Assembly (NCBI GenBank): GCA_021296475.1
Contig: JAGWAJ010000014.1
Coordinates: 16,384 to 67,702 of the forward strand
Source: Acidobacteriota bacterium
GTDB taxonomy: Bacteria; Acidobacteriota; Vicinamibacteria; Vicinamibacterales; UBA8438
Direction of reading: 5' to 3'
Length of the DNA stretch: 51,319 nucleotides
The position numbers and the translations under genes were made by a program. Below are positions 1-10,314 of the stretch, one piece after another. The notes under the pieces were generated by a model. The model was given only the letters and a program-made list of their open reading frames with translations. It was not told the origin of the DNA and searched no databases. Position 1 is the stretch's first letter. Each line of letters begins with the position of its first letter.

Positions 1-24
1 GAATCTTCACGGCCCGTCGATGCC

Positions 25-118
25 CTGGGAGTCTGCGCCGTAGAACGGTGCAGACTCCCAGCAGGGTTGGTTGGGCACCAGGCGGAGCCGTTCAGGCGAC
101 GAATCGTGGGCTAGCCCG
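25..118 (+). repeat. Dispersed hairpin repeat, copy A
   Basis: A perfect 12-bp inverted repeat (arms CTGGGAGTCTGC at 25-36 and GCAGACTCCCAG at 50-61) continues inward through GCCG/CGGT (one G-U pair) to a five-base loop TAGAA. About 57 further bases, to about 118, match the copy at 25879-25971 almost base for base in the same orientation. The third stem pair is G-C here and A-T in the other copy, so pairing is conserved while sequence changes. It lies about 145 bp beyond the lon stop. It could end the lon transcript, but there is no T-run. Confidence 0.8.
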
Positions 119-204
119 TCGCCCGCCGCTCGTCGTTCTCGCGGGAGAACCGCCCGCTCCGCAGGACCCGACGCCGTGCCTGACGGCGCAGGTTCCTGCG
201 GAGA

Positions 205-2592
205 TCAGTGGGTGATCCGGCCGTCCGCGGCCACCTCGGGCGACTCCGCCGTCGGCGTCATCGGCACCGGCTGCTCGGCGAGCGCGATCTTCAGGACCTC
301 GTCCATCGTGTCGACCATGTAGAGGTTGAGCGAGTCGAGCACTTCCTTGGGGATGTCCGCGAGGTCCTTCTCGTTGTCCTTCGGCAGGATGATGGTCTTC
401 AGGTTCGCGCGATGCGCGGCGAGGACCTTCTCCTTGACGCCGCCGACCGGAAGGACCTTGCCGCGCAGGGTGATCTCGCCGGTCATGGCCACATCGCGGC
501 GCGTCGGAACGCGCGCCAGCGTGGAGACGAGCGCGGTCGTGATCGTGATGCCCGCCGACGGGCCGTCCTTCGGAATCGCGCCTTCGGGGACGTGCACGTG
601 CACGTCGGTCTTCTTGTTGAACTCCTTCGGGATGCCGAAGTCCTCGGCCTTGGCCCGCACGTAGCTCATCGCGGCCTGCGCCGACTCCTGCATGACGTCG
701 CCCAGCTTGCCGGTCAGCGTCAACTGGCCCTTGCCCGGCATGAGCGTCGACTCGGTGAGCAGCAGCTCCCCGCCCGCCTCGGTCCACGCGAGCCCGGTGG
801 CGATCCCGATCTCGTTCTTGTCCTCGGCCAGCGTCGGTCGGTACTTCGGCACGCCGAGGTACTCGCTGATGCGCTCGCCGGTCACCTCGGTCGAGAAGCT
901 CTTGCCGTCGACGACGACCTTGCGGGCGATCTTGCGGCAGATGGATGCGATCTCGCGCTCCAGGCTCCGGACCCCGGCCTCTCGGGTGTAGCGGCGGATG
1001 ACTATCTCGTAGGCGTCGTCCGCGAACCGGACGTTCTTGTCGCTCAGCCCGGTCGCCGGCAGCGCCTTGGGCAGCAGGAAGCGCCTGGCGATCTCGATCT
1101 TCTCGAGCTCGGTGTAACCGGCGAGCTGCAGCACCTCCATCCGGTCCCGAAGCGCCTGGGGGACGGTGTGCAAGACATTCGCCGTGCAGATGAACATCAC
1201 GTGCGAGAGATCGAACTCGACGTCGAGGTAGTGGTCCAGAAACGCGTTGTTCTGTTCCGGATCGAGCACCTCGAGCAGGGCGGCCGACGGGTCGCCCCGG
1301 AAGTCCATGGACATCTTGTCGACTTCGTCGAGCAGGAAGACGGGATTGACCGTCCCCGCCTTCTTCATCATCTGGATGATCTGGCCCGGGAAGGCGCCGA
1401 TGTACGTCCGCCGATGGCCGCGGATCTCCGCCTCGTCACGCACGCCGCCGAGCGACAGCCGCACGAACTTCCGGCTCGTGGCGCGCGCGATGGACTTGGC
1501 GAGCGAGGTCTTGCCGACTCCCGGAGGGCCGGTGAACGTGAGGATCGTCCCGCGCGGCTTGCGCACGAGGGAGCGCACGGCGAGAAACTCGAGGATGCGG
1601 TCCTTGATCTTCTCCAGCCCGTAGTGATCTTCGTTGAGGATGGTCTCCGCGCGTTTCAGGTTGCGGCTCTCGCGGGTCCGCTTGTGCCAGGGCACGGCGA
1701 TGAGCCAGTCGAGGTAGTTGCGCGAAACCGTCGCCTCGGCCGACATCGGCGGCATCGCCTCGAGGCGCTTGAGCTCCTGCATCGCCTTCTCGCCGACGTC
1801 GGGCGGCATCTTGCTCTCTTCGATCTTGCGCCGCAGGTCGTCCACCTCGTTACCCCGATCTTCCTTGCGCCCCAGCTCTTTCTGGATCGCCTTCATCTTC
1901 TCGTTGAGGTAGTACTCCTTTTGCGCCTTCTCCATCTGCTTCTTCACGCGCGACTGGATGCGGCGGTCGACCTGGAGCTTGTCCACCTCGGTCTCGAGGA
2001 TGCTGGCGATGCGCACGAGCCGCTCGAGAGGCGAGATGATCTCGAGCAGGTTCTGCTTCTCGTCGACGCCGACCACCAAGTGCGCGGCGATCGTGTCCCC
2101 GAGCTTGCTCGGGTCGTCCACGCGCACGGCGGCAATCATCGCGTCGTACTGCAGGGTATTGGAGAGCTTGACGTACTGCTCGAAGAGCGAGACCACCTTG
2201 CTCATGGTGCTCTCGACGTCCTCGTTGGTGTCCGGCTGCCGCGGAAGCACCTTGGCGACAACGCGGAAGAAGCCCTTGTCCTCCTTCCACTCGATGGTTC
2301 GCGCGCGATCGATGCCCTCCACCAGCACCTTCACGTTGCCGTCGGGCAGCTTCAGGCTCTGCACGATGTTGGCGACGCAGCCCATCGTGTAGATGTCGTT
2401 CGGGTTCGGGTCGTCGTTCGCGGCATCCTTCTGGGCCGCCAGGAAGATCCGCTTGTCGTTGAGCAACGCGTGCTCGAGGGCGCGCGTCGACGACCGGCGT
2501 CCGATGACGAACGGCATCATCATGTGCGGAAAGACGACGACGTCGCGCAACGGCACGATCGGGAGCGTTTCGTAGGCTTCCATGGTAGTCAC
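205..2592 (-). CDS. lon: ATP-dependent protease Lon
   Basis: Cytoplasmic AAA+ serine protease that degrades misfolded and regulatory proteins. The 795 residues are the usual length for LonA: N-terminal substrate domain (about 8-200), coiled-coil middle, ATPase with Walker A GPPGVGKT at 355-362 and Walker B FLLDEVDK near 419-426, and the C-terminal protease with the Ser679/Lys722 dyad in PKDGPSAG and GGVKEK. The longest start is GTG at 2592. An ATG three codons later (2583) is equally possible and neither has a clear Shine-Dalgarno. It lies 13 bp behind clpX on the same strand, so it is probably the last gene of a tig-clpP-clpX-lon unit. All catalytic residues are present. Confidence 0.98.
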   Translation of the reverse strand: MTTMEAYETLPIVPLRDVVVFPHMMMPFVIGRRSSTRALEHALLNDKRIFLAAQKDAANDDPNPNDIYTMGCVANIVQSLKLPDGNVKVLVEGIDRARTIEWKEDKGFFRVVAKVLPRQPDTNEDVESTMSKVVSLFEQYVKLSNTLQYDAMIAAVRVDDPSKLGDTIAAHLVVGVDEKQNLLEIISPLERLVRIASILETEVDKLQVDRRIQSRVKKQMEKAQKEYYLNEKMKAIQKELGRKEDRGNEVDDLRRKIEESKMPPDVGEKAMQELKRLEAMPPMSAEATVSRNYLDWLIAVPWHKRTRESRNLKRAETILNEDHYGLEKIKDRILEFLAVRSLVRKPRGTILTFTGPPGVGKTSLAKSIARATSRKFVRLSLGGVRDEAEIRGHRRTYIGAFPGQIIQMMKKAGTVNPVFLLDEVDKMSMDFRGDPSAALLEVLDPEQNNAFLDHYLDVEFDLSHVMFICTANVLHTVPQALRDRMEVLQLAGYTELEKIEIARRFLLPKALPATGLSDKNVRFADDAYEIVIRRYTREAGVRSLEREIASICRKIARKVVVDGKSFSTEVTGERISEYLGVPKYRPTLAEDKNEIGIATGLAWTEAGGELLLTESTLMPGKGQLTLTGKLGDVMQESAQAAMSYVRAKAEDFGIPKEFNKKTDVHVHVPEGAIPKDGPSAGITITTALVSTLARVPTRRDVAMTGEITLRGKVLPVGGVKEKVLAAHRANLKTIILPKDNEKDLADIPKEVLDSLNLYMVDTMDEVLKIALAEQPVPMTPTAESPEVAADGRITH

Positions 2593-2605
2593 CGGCGGGG
2601 GCTCG

Positions 2606-3853
<1,248 letters not shown>

Positions 3854-3863
3854 GGGCTCGCGG

Positions 3864-4466
3864 CTACGCGCGCTGGCGGATCACGTCGTCAATGATACCG
3901 TATTCGCGGCCCTGCTCCGCGCTCATGATGTGGTCGCGCTCGGTGTCCTCGCCGATCCGCTCGACCGGCTGGTCGGTGTGGGCCGACAGAATCTCGTTGA
4001 GCCGTGTCCGCATCCGGACGATCTCGCGGGCGTGGATGTCGATGTCGGTCGCCTGGCCCGCCAGCCCGGTCATCAGTGGTTGGTGGATGACGATGCGCGA
4101 GTTGGGCAACGAGAACCGCTTCCCCTTGGTGCCGGCCGCGAGCAGCACCGCAGCCATCGACGCGGCCTGTCCGATGCAGGTCGTCTGGACGTCCGGCTTG
4201 ATGAACTGCATCGTGTCGTAGATCGCCAGCCCGGCCGAGATCGATCCGCCGGGGCTGTTGATGTACAGCATGATGTCGCGGTCCGGGTCCTCGGCCTCGA
4301 GGAAGAGCATCTGGGCGATGATCACGTTCGCGAGCCCGTCGTCGATGGGGGCGCCGATGAAGACGATGCTGTCCTTGAGCAGGCGCGAGTAGATGTCGTA
4401 CGCGCGCTCGCCCCGGTTGGACTGCTCGACCACCATCGGGATGAGCTGCATGTGAGGGTCGGGCAT
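3864..4466 (-). CDS. clpP: ATP-dependent Clp protease proteolytic subunit ClpP
   Basis: Serine peptidase that forms the double-heptamer chamber of ClpXP. The 200 residues include the catalytic triad Ser103 (GQAASMAA), His128 (RIVIHQP) and Asp178 (TERDHIMS), and the oxyanion segment NSPGGS at 70-75. The ATG at 4466 gives a short N-terminus typical of ClpP without a long propeptide. It lies 10 bp upstream of clpX and about 100 bp downstream of tig; that spacer shows no obvious promoter or terminator. Confidence 0.98.
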   Translation of the reverse strand: MPDPHMQLIPMVVEQSNRGERAYDIYSRLLKDSIVFIGAPIDDGLANVIIAQMLFLEAEDPDRDIMLYINSPGGSISAGLAIYDTMQFIKPDVQTTCIGQAASMAAVLLAAGTKGKRFSLPNSRIVIHQPLMTGLAGQATDIDIHAREIVRMRTRLNEILSAHTDQPVERIGEDTERDHIMSAEQGREYGIIDDVIRQRA

Positions 4467-4568
4467 GTCAGGTTGCGCTCTCGGGAGCCGGCGGCGCGGA
4501 TGAGCGGGGCGAATCCGATTGGGGGAACATGACGGGCCGCGCGACGCCGAGCGGGGCCAGGGGCGACC

Positions 4569-5861
4569 TCAAACGGTCACGATAGTAGCACGCGCCAACA
4601 GGAAGTCAATTGCCTTCTCGCGCCGCAGCCCGGCCGCGAGCTGGCTCCTCCCGTCCTCCTTGTCGACCGCCGCCCGGACGGCGGGTACGCTCTGGCCGGT
4701 GGCCGCGGCCTGCCGTGCGAACTCCTGTTCCAGATCGCTCTCTTCCGTCTCGATCGACTCGCGCCGCGCGATCTCGTCGAGCACCAGCGCGCTGCGGACG
4801 ACCTCGGTGGCGGAGTCGCGCTGCTGGTCGCGGAAGGCGTCCCAGTCGACCTTCGCGCGCCGGGGATCTATGCGCTGGCGGAGCATCTGGCGGACGAGCT
4901 GCGCCACCCGCCGCTCGACCTCCGCCGCGACGAGCGCGCCCGGCACGTCGCCCGTCACCCGCGAAGCGAGCTGGCGCAGGAGGTCGGCCCGCACGGCGCG
5001 CGTCGCGGCGTCGCGGGCCTCCCGCTCGAGATCGGATCGGATCCGCGCGCGCAGGGACGTGAGATCGTCGAACTCGCCGAGGTCCTTGGCAAAGTCGTCG
5101 TCGAGCTCCGGCAGTATCCGGCGATGCACGCCCCGGACCTCGACCGAGTAGTGCGCCTCGGCCGCCGGAGCTTCCGGGCTGTCGTCCGGCTGCGGCGCAG
5201 GGAGAGCGAACTCCCGAGTTGCCCCCGCCGCTGTGCCGCGCAGGTGGTCGTCGAACCCGGGCGGGTTGTCGGGGCTCCCGATCTCCACCGTGACGCTGAC
5301 GTGCCGCTCCGGGGCGGACTCGGTGCCGTCGCTGCGCCGCAGCCGGCGTTCGAGGTCGAGCGTCACGGTGTCGCCGGTCTCGGCGCCCCTCTCCTCGACC
5401 GGTTCCGATCGCGCGACGCGCACGCGGAGCTGCTCGATCTCACGGTCCACCGCCTCGTCGTCGACCGCCGCCGGCGGCTGCTGCCGGAGCACGAACGCGT
5501 CGTAGGTGCCCGGGTCGACCGGCGGCACCACCTCGACCAGGGCGGTGAAGGTGAGCGGCTTCCCCTCGTCGACCTCCACGTCCCGAATCTCCGGAGTCGC
5601 GACCGGCTCGAGCTCGTGCGCCTTCAGGGCGTCGTCCACCGCGCGGGGGACCAGGTCTTCCGCTACCGCGCGCAGGATCTCCTCCCGGAACCGCTTGCGC
5701 ACCACCGCCCGGGGCACCTTGCCGGGCCGGAAGCCGGCGACCTTGACGGAGCGTCCGTACCGTTTTGCCGCCCGATCCACCGCCCCGCCGACCGTCTCCG
5801 CAGGGAGCTCCACCCGCAGCTCCTTGCGGCTGCCTCCGACGTGCGTGACCTCCGTCTTCAT
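4569..5861 (-). CDS. tig: Trigger factor (ribosome-associated chaperone)
   Basis: Chaperone that binds at the ribosomal exit tunnel and shields nascent chains. The 430 residues show the ribosome-binding signature GFRPGKVP at 43-50 in the N-terminal domain, a FKBP-like PPIase domain at roughly 150-245, and a charged helical C-terminal domain. The PPIase part is less conserved than the N-terminus, which is common in this family. It leads the tig-clpP-clpX-lon run on the minus strand, an arrangement seen across many phyla. Confidence 0.95.
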   Translation of the reverse strand: MKTEVTHVGGSRKELRVELPAETVGGAVDRAAKRYGRSVKVAGFRPGKVPRAVVRKRFREEILRAVAEDLVPRAVDDALKAHELEPVATPEIRDVEVDEGKPLTFTALVEVVPPVDPGTYDAFVLRQQPPAAVDDEAVDREIEQLRVRVARSEPVEERGAETGDTVTLDLERRLRRSDGTESAPERHVSVTVEIGSPDNPPGFDDHLRGTAAGATREFALPAPQPDDSPEAPAAEAHYSVEVRGVHRRILPELDDDFAKDLGEFDDLTSLRARIRSDLEREARDAATRAVRADLLRQLASRVTGDVPGALVAAEVERRVAQLVRQMLRQRIDPRRAKVDWDAFRDQQRDSATEVVRSALVLDEIARRESIETEESDLEQEFARQAAATGQSVPAVRAAVDKEDGRSQLAAGLRREKAIDFLLARATIVTV

Positions 5862-5955
5862 GGTTCAGGGGGCGGATCGTCGGCTGGTTCGGTCGGTGGA
5901 GCGGCCCGGGTCCCGCGCCGATCATGGACGCGAGCGTTGGGCAACCCTGTGGCGC

Positions 5956-6041
<86 letters not shown>

Positions 6042-6146
6042 GCGGGCGGGCGGAGCGCGACCGCGCTCTGTCCGGCACCGGAACCCAATCAGCGTAGCAT
6101 ACCGGCCGTCGGGGGCCGCGGCCCCCGGACGGCCCGCGAGGAGTTC

Positions 6147-6155
6147 TGGTACGAT
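6147..6155 (+). promoter_or_regulatory. Candidate extended -10 element before egtB
   Basis: TGGTACGAT fits an extended -10 (TGn followed by TACGAT), about 95 bp upstream of the preferred egtB start. No good -35 is visible, which is typical of extended -10 promoters. Sequence resemblance only. Confidence 0.3.
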
Positions 6156-6250
6156 GATCCGCGGTCGGGCTGCGGACCGGCCCGAGGTGGCATCCAGACA
6201 CGAGGACGGGCTCGTTGCTCGTCCGGCCGGGCAGGAGCGGGACTGGCGAG

Positions 6251-7639
6251 ATGGGACAGCTCAACCGGGAGCCGGACGCCGGGAACGTCGATCGGCGGCA
6301 GGCGATTGATTCGTACCACGCCCACCGGCGTCGCACGCGCTCCATCTTCGACCTGCTCGCCGCCGACACCTACTACGAGCGGCCGATCGCGCTGCGCCAC
6401 CCGGTCGTGTTCTACGAGGGCCACATTCCGGCCTTCACGGTCAACAGCTTCCTCAAGAAGGGTCTCGGTCACCCCGGCATCAATCCCGAGTTCGAGGTGC
6501 TCTTCGCCCGCGGCATCGATCCGGGAGACCAGGCCGCCGCCGACGCCAGGGCCATCGGCCGCTGGCCGAGCCGCGACGAGGTGCAGGACTACGGCCGGCA
6601 GGTCGACGCCGCGGTGCTCGACGCGCTCGAGTCGGCCCCCGTCGTGGGCGACGCCAACCCGGTCCTGCGGCGCGGGCAGGGGCTGTACACCATGATGGAG
6701 CACGAGGTGCTGCACCAGGAGACGCTGCTCTACATGTGGCATCGCTTCGATGGCGCGCGCAAGACCCGTCCCGATCGGTCGACCGCTCCCGGCGCGCCGG
6801 CTCCCGGCGCGCCCGCTCCCGTTGCGCCCGCCGCCTTCGCCGGCGAGGTCGCGATGATGCGCATCCCGGCGGGCCGGGCGACGCTCGGCGCCGAACGGGA
6901 AGCCATCCGTTTCGGTTGGGACAACGAGTTCCCGCTCCACGTCGTCGATGTCGCGGCCTTCGAGATCGACACGCACAACGTGACCAACCAGGACTACCGG
7001 GCGTTTGTCGAGGCGGGTGGCTACGCGGCGCCCGAGCTCTGGTCGCCGGGCGCCTGGGCGCGGCAGCGGGGGACAGGACGCGACCATCCGCTCTTCTGGG
7101 AGCGGGCGGGCGCCGACTGGCTCTGGCGCGGCTTCTTCGAGACTCTCCCCCTGCCGCCGGACTGGCCGGTCTTCGTCACCCACGACGAGGCCGCGGCCTA
7201 CGCTCGCTGGAAGGGCCTTCGGCTGCCCACGGAAGCGGAGTTCCATCGCGCCGCGTACGGCGCCCCGGACGGTTCCGAGCGACCGCATCCCTGGGGCGCG
7301 GCGCCGCCCGACGCGACGCGCGGCAACTTCGACTTCCGCCACTGGGACCCGGTGCCGATCGGGTCGTACCCCGCGGGAGCGAGCGCGTGGGGCGTGCAGG
7401 ATCTCGTGGGCAACGGCTGGGAGTGGACGTCGACGCCGTTCGAGGGATTTCCCGGTTTCGAGAGCATGGCGTCCTATCCGGAGTACTCCGCCGACTTCTT
7501 CGACGGGGAGCACTACGTGCTCAAGGGTGCGTCTCCGGCGACCGGCCGGGACCTCGTGCGCCGCAGCTTCCGCAACTGGTTCCGCCCGGGCTATCCCTAT
7601 GTGTACGCCGCGTTCCGGTGCGTGCTTGACGTCGACTGA
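6251..7639 (+). CDS. egtB: Ergothioneine biosynthesis sulfoxide synthase EgtB
   Basis: Non-haem iron enzyme that joins a sulfur donor to trimethylhistidine (hercynine) using O2, the key C-S bond step of ergothioneine synthesis. From the ATG at 6251 it has 462 residues: an N-terminal DinB-like domain with the likely iron ligands His58 (FYEGHI), His151 and His155 (HEVLHQE), an Ala/Pro linker near residue 170, and a C-terminal FGE-sulfatase/formylglycine-like domain (about 190-460). An AGGAG lies 13 bp upstream. A TTG at 6215 would add 12 residues. egtD follows after 5 bp. There is no egtA or egtC nearby, consistent with the acidobacterial enzymes known to use cysteine directly. Confidence 0.9.
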   Translation: MGQLNREPDAGNVDRRQAIDSYHAHRRRTRSIFDLLAADTYYERPIALRHPVVFYEGHIPAFTVNSFLKKGLGHPGINPEFEVLFARGIDPGDQAAADARAIGRWPSRDEVQDYGRQVDAAVLDALESAPVVGDANPVLRRGQGLYTMMEHEVLHQETLLYMWHRFDGARKTRPDRSTAPGAPAPGAPAPVAPAAFAGEVAMMRIPAGRATLGAEREAIRFGWDNEFPLHVVDVAAFEIDTHNVTNQDYRAFVEAGGYAAPELWSPGAWARQRGTGRDHPLFWERAGADWLWRGFFETLPLPPDWPVFVTHDEAAAYARWKGLRLPTEAEFHRAAYGAPDGSERPHPWGAAPPDATRGNFDFRHWDPVPIGSYPAGASAWGVQDLVGNGWEWTSTPFEGFPGFESMASYPEYSADFFDGEHYVLKGASPATGRDLVRRSFRNWFRPGYPYVYAAFRCVLDVD

Positions 7640-7644
7640 ACGCC

Positions 7645-8622
7645 ATGCCGTCGTCGCCTGACGCCCCCGTCCTGGCGGCCGGGGTCGACGAGCTGGCCGC
7701 CGAGGTCGTCGACGGACTGACGCGGCCCGCGAAGCGGCTTCCGTCGAGGTTTCTCTACGACGCGCTGGGCTCGCAGCTCTTCGAGGCGATCTGCGAGCTG
7801 CCGTGGTACCGCATCACCCGCGGCGAGCGGGCGCTCTTGGCGCGCGAGCGGGCGACGATCACCGGGCTTCTCGGCGACGAAGCGTCCATCATCGAGCTCG
7901 GGGGCGGCAGCGGCGAGAAGCTCGCCATCCTGATCGATGCGCTGGTCGAACGCGGCGCGCGCGTCGAGACGCACCTCGTCGACATCTCACCGACCGCGCT
8001 CGATCTGTCGGCCCGCACGCTCGGCGCCTATCCGCGGGTGTCCGTCCGCTGCCACGCGGCAGCGTACCTCGAGGGGCTCCGGGAGGCCGTCCGGGAGGTC
8101 GACGGCGACCGGCCGTGCCTCGCGCTCTTCCTGGGCTCGAACATCGGCAACCTCGGTCCGGCCGAGTCGGATCGCTTTCTGCGCGACATTCGGGCGCGTC
8201 TCCGGCCGGGGGATCTGCTGCTGCTCGGCGCCGATCTGGTCAAGAGCGAGGCGGATCTGATCCTGGCCTACGACGACCCGCTCGGCGTGACCGCGGCGTT
8301 CAATGCCAACCTGCTCGTGCGGCTCAACCGCGAGCTCGATGCCGACTTCGATCTGTCGCAGTTCGACTACCGCGCCGTCTGGAACGCGAGAGCCTCCCGG
8401 GTCGAGACGTATCTCGTCAGCCGGTCGGAGCAGACGGTCTGCCTCCCGCGCGCGGGGTGCTGCGTGCGGCTGGCGGCCGGCGAGGCGATCTGGACGGAGA
8501 GCTCGCACAAGTACGAACGGGCGCAGATCGCGGCCCTCGGCGAGCGCGCCGGCTTTGCCTGCCGCGAACAGTGGGTCGAGCCCGAGTCGCAGTTCGCGCT
8601 GACGCTGTTCGACGTGTCATGA
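7645..8622 (+). CDS. egtD: L-histidine N-alpha-methyltransferase EgtD
   Basis: SAM-dependent enzyme that trimethylates histidine to hercynine, the substrate of EgtB. The 325 residues are standard for the family. Visible landmarks are FLYDALGSQLFE near the N-terminus, the SAM-binding IIELGGGSGEK (about 73-83), the conserved LFLGSNIGNL segment (about 163-172) and the C-terminal ESSHKY motif. It follows egtB by 5 bp and its stop overlaps the next start (ATGA), so the three genes are probably cotranscribed. Confidence 0.95.
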   Translation: MPSSPDAPVLAAGVDELAAEVVDGLTRPAKRLPSRFLYDALGSQLFEAICELPWYRITRGERALLARERATITGLLGDEASIIELGGGSGEKLAILIDALVERGARVETHLVDISPTALDLSARTLGAYPRVSVRCHAAAYLEGLREAVREVDGDRPCLALFLGSNIGNLGPAESDRFLRDIRARLRPGDLLLLGADLVKSEADLILAYDDPLGVTAAFNANLLVRLNRELDADFDLSQFDYRAVWNARASRVETYLVSRSEQTVCLPRAGCCVRLAAGEAIWTESSHKYERAQIAALGERAGFACREQWVEPESQFALTLFDVS

Positions 8623-9680
8623 GCGGGGAGGGCCGCATGCGACGGGGAGCCGGCACGCAACTGCTGGTCGCGGCGGCCGCCTTCGTCGTCGTCGTGGCCG
8701 GCCTCCAGGCCGCCGCCTCGCTGATCCAGCCGTTCCTGATCGCCGTCTTTCTCGGGGTGGTCAACGTCCCGTTCATGAACTGGCTGCAGCGGCTGCGCGT
8801 GCCGCGTCCCCTCGCGGTGCTGGCCACCATCCTGTTCGCCGCTGCGCTCGTCGCCATCCTGGTAACGGTCGTCGGCCAGTCGGTCAATCAGCTCGCGCGC
8901 GTCGTGCCGTCGTATCGCGCCCCGTTTCTCGCGCTCGCCGGCGACATCCAGAACCTCGCCGAGCAGGCCGGATTGCCGGCGGTGGATCTGCAGTCGATGG
9001 TGATCCCCTCCTTCAACCTCGCCGGCACGCTCGCGGGGAACGCTCTCCGCGCGGTCGGGGCGCTGCTCTCCAATGCGTTCCTCGTGCTGCTGCTGGTGAT
9101 CTTCATCCTGTTCGAGGCGGCCGGCTTCAACGCCAAGCTGGCTGCCGCCTTCGGCGACGAGGGCGAGCATCTCCGGCACCTGGCGCGCATGGCGGCGCAG
9201 GTTCAGCAGTATCTCGTGATCAAGACCGCCGTGAGCACGGCGACCGGCCTGTTCATCGGGGTGTGGGTGTGGATGGTCGGGCTCGACGCGCCTCAACTCT
9301 GGGGCGTACTCGCCTTCGCCTTCAACTTCATCCCCACTCTGGGGTCGATCTTCGCGGCGGTCCCGGCGATCCTCCTCGCGCTCATCCAGCCCGAGGTCAG
9401 CCCGGTCGGCGCCGCCGTCATCGCCGGCGGCTACGTAGGAGTCAACGTGGTCTTCGGCAACTTCGTCGAGCCGACGCTGATGGGGCGCCGCCTGGGCCTT
9501 TCCACGCTGGTCGTGTTCGTGTCCCTGGTGTTCTGGGGCTGGGTCTGGGGGCCGGTCGGGATGCTCTTCTCCGTGCCGTTGACGATGGTCGTCAAGATCG
9601 CGCTCGAGAACACGACCGAGTTCCGGTGGGTGGCCGTGATGCTCGATGCCAACCCGACGGGGTACGGCCGCAAGGCGTGA
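8619..9680 (+). CDS. AI-2E family transporter (UPF0118/PerM-like)
   Basis: Polytopic inner-membrane protein of the AI-2 exporter/PerM superfamily, 353 residues with about eight hydrophobic segments. The pair near the N-terminus, the FAFNFIPTLGS motif and the EPTLMGRRLGLS motif are typical of the family. The start ATG overlaps the egtD stop by 4 bp; an internal ATG at 8637 is possible. Substrates of most members are unknown. Its link to ergothioneine rests only on gene order; export or ion transport are alternatives. Confidence 0.85.
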   Translation: MSGEGRMRRGAGTQLLVAAAAFVVVVAGLQAAASLIQPFLIAVFLGVVNVPFMNWLQRLRVPRPLAVLATILFAAALVAILVTVVGQSVNQLARVVPSYRAPFLALAGDIQNLAEQAGLPAVDLQSMVIPSFNLAGTLAGNALRAVGALLSNAFLVLLLVIFILFEAAGFNAKLAAAFGDEGEHLRHLARMAAQVQQYLVIKTAVSTATGLFIGVWVWMVGLDAPQLWGVLAFAFNFIPTLGSIFAAVPAILLALIQPEVSPVGAAVIAGGYVGVNVVFGNFVEPTLMGRRLGLSTLVVFVSLVFWGWVWGPVGMLFSVPLTMVVKIALENTTEFRWVAVMLDANPTGYGRKA

Positions 9681-9701
9681 GCGTGAGCCAACGCGGCGCG
9701 C

Positions 9702-10283
9702 TCAGCTTTCCGCCGCGCCGGACACATCGGGTGGGGCGCCCGTGCGCTGCCGGCGGAATGCGCGCAGCGCCTCGAGGTGCTCGACGTAGGCGGCACGGGC
9801 GCGGACGAACTCCGTGTGGTCGAGCCCGAGCTCCTGCGATATGCGGCGGGCCTCGCTCTCCTCGGCCACGGTAATCGACGCGTCGGCCGCCGATACCGCG
9901 AACACGCATTCCAGGAGCTCGATCCGCTGCTCCGAAGTCGACAGGTCGCGGAAGCGGCGCGTCACCAGGTAGTTCTGGTCGCCCCCGAACAGCCGAACCT
10001 GGTGCTTGGCCATCTCCACGACGAGCACGGCCTGCGGCTCGGGGAGATGCCCGAGGACGCGTACGATCTCCTCCATCTTGCGCGTCTCCTCCGGGCTGAC
10101 GTCCGAGTCGGCGTGAGCCGCGCGTCCGAGCACGTACGCAAACGCGGCGAGGTAGCGCGCGCGGTCTTCCGGCAGCGCCTCGAGCTCGGCGACGATGTGG
10201 CGGATGGCGTCGGCCTCGGGCGATGCGCCGCCGGAGACCCCGCTGTCGACGCCCGTGAGGCCCAAGAAATCCAGAATCGCCAT
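9702..10283 (-). CDS. TerB-like (tellurite-resistance superfamily) protein
   Basis: Protein of 193 residues without a signal peptide. Residues about 45-165 resemble the helical TerB domain: a first helix with RYLAAFAYVLGRAAHADSD and the acidic turn VSPEETRKMEEIV, then a second repeat-like ADASITVAEESEARRI. These paired acidic helices bind metal in known TerB proteins. The role in non-Ter contexts is unclear. It ends 22 bp from the convergent transporter gene and lies downstream of the opuC genes but in its own unit. The ATG at 10283 has only a weak ribosome binding site. Confidence 0.7.
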   Translation of the reverse strand: MAILDFLGLTGVDSGVSGGASPEADAIRHIVAELEALPEDRARYLAAFAYVLGRAAHADSDVSPEETRKMEEIVRVLGHLPEPQAVLVVEMAKHQVRLFGGDQNYLVTRRFRDLSTSEQRIELLECVFAVSAADASITVAEESEARRISQELGLDHTEFVRARAAYVEHLEALRAFRRQRTGAPPDVSGAAES

Positions 10284-10314
10284 ACCCGTAACTCTACCCC
10301 TGCGGGCGCAGGGA

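Noticed and set aside
25-61. Intrinsic terminator for lon
   Set aside because: Strong hairpin but no T-run after it on the minus strand, about 145 bp from the stop, and a copy exists upstream of another gene.
6251-7639. EgtB-like protein as a selenoneine synthase (SenA)
   Set aside because: The adjacent gene is a clear egtD and there is no senB or senC-like neighbour.
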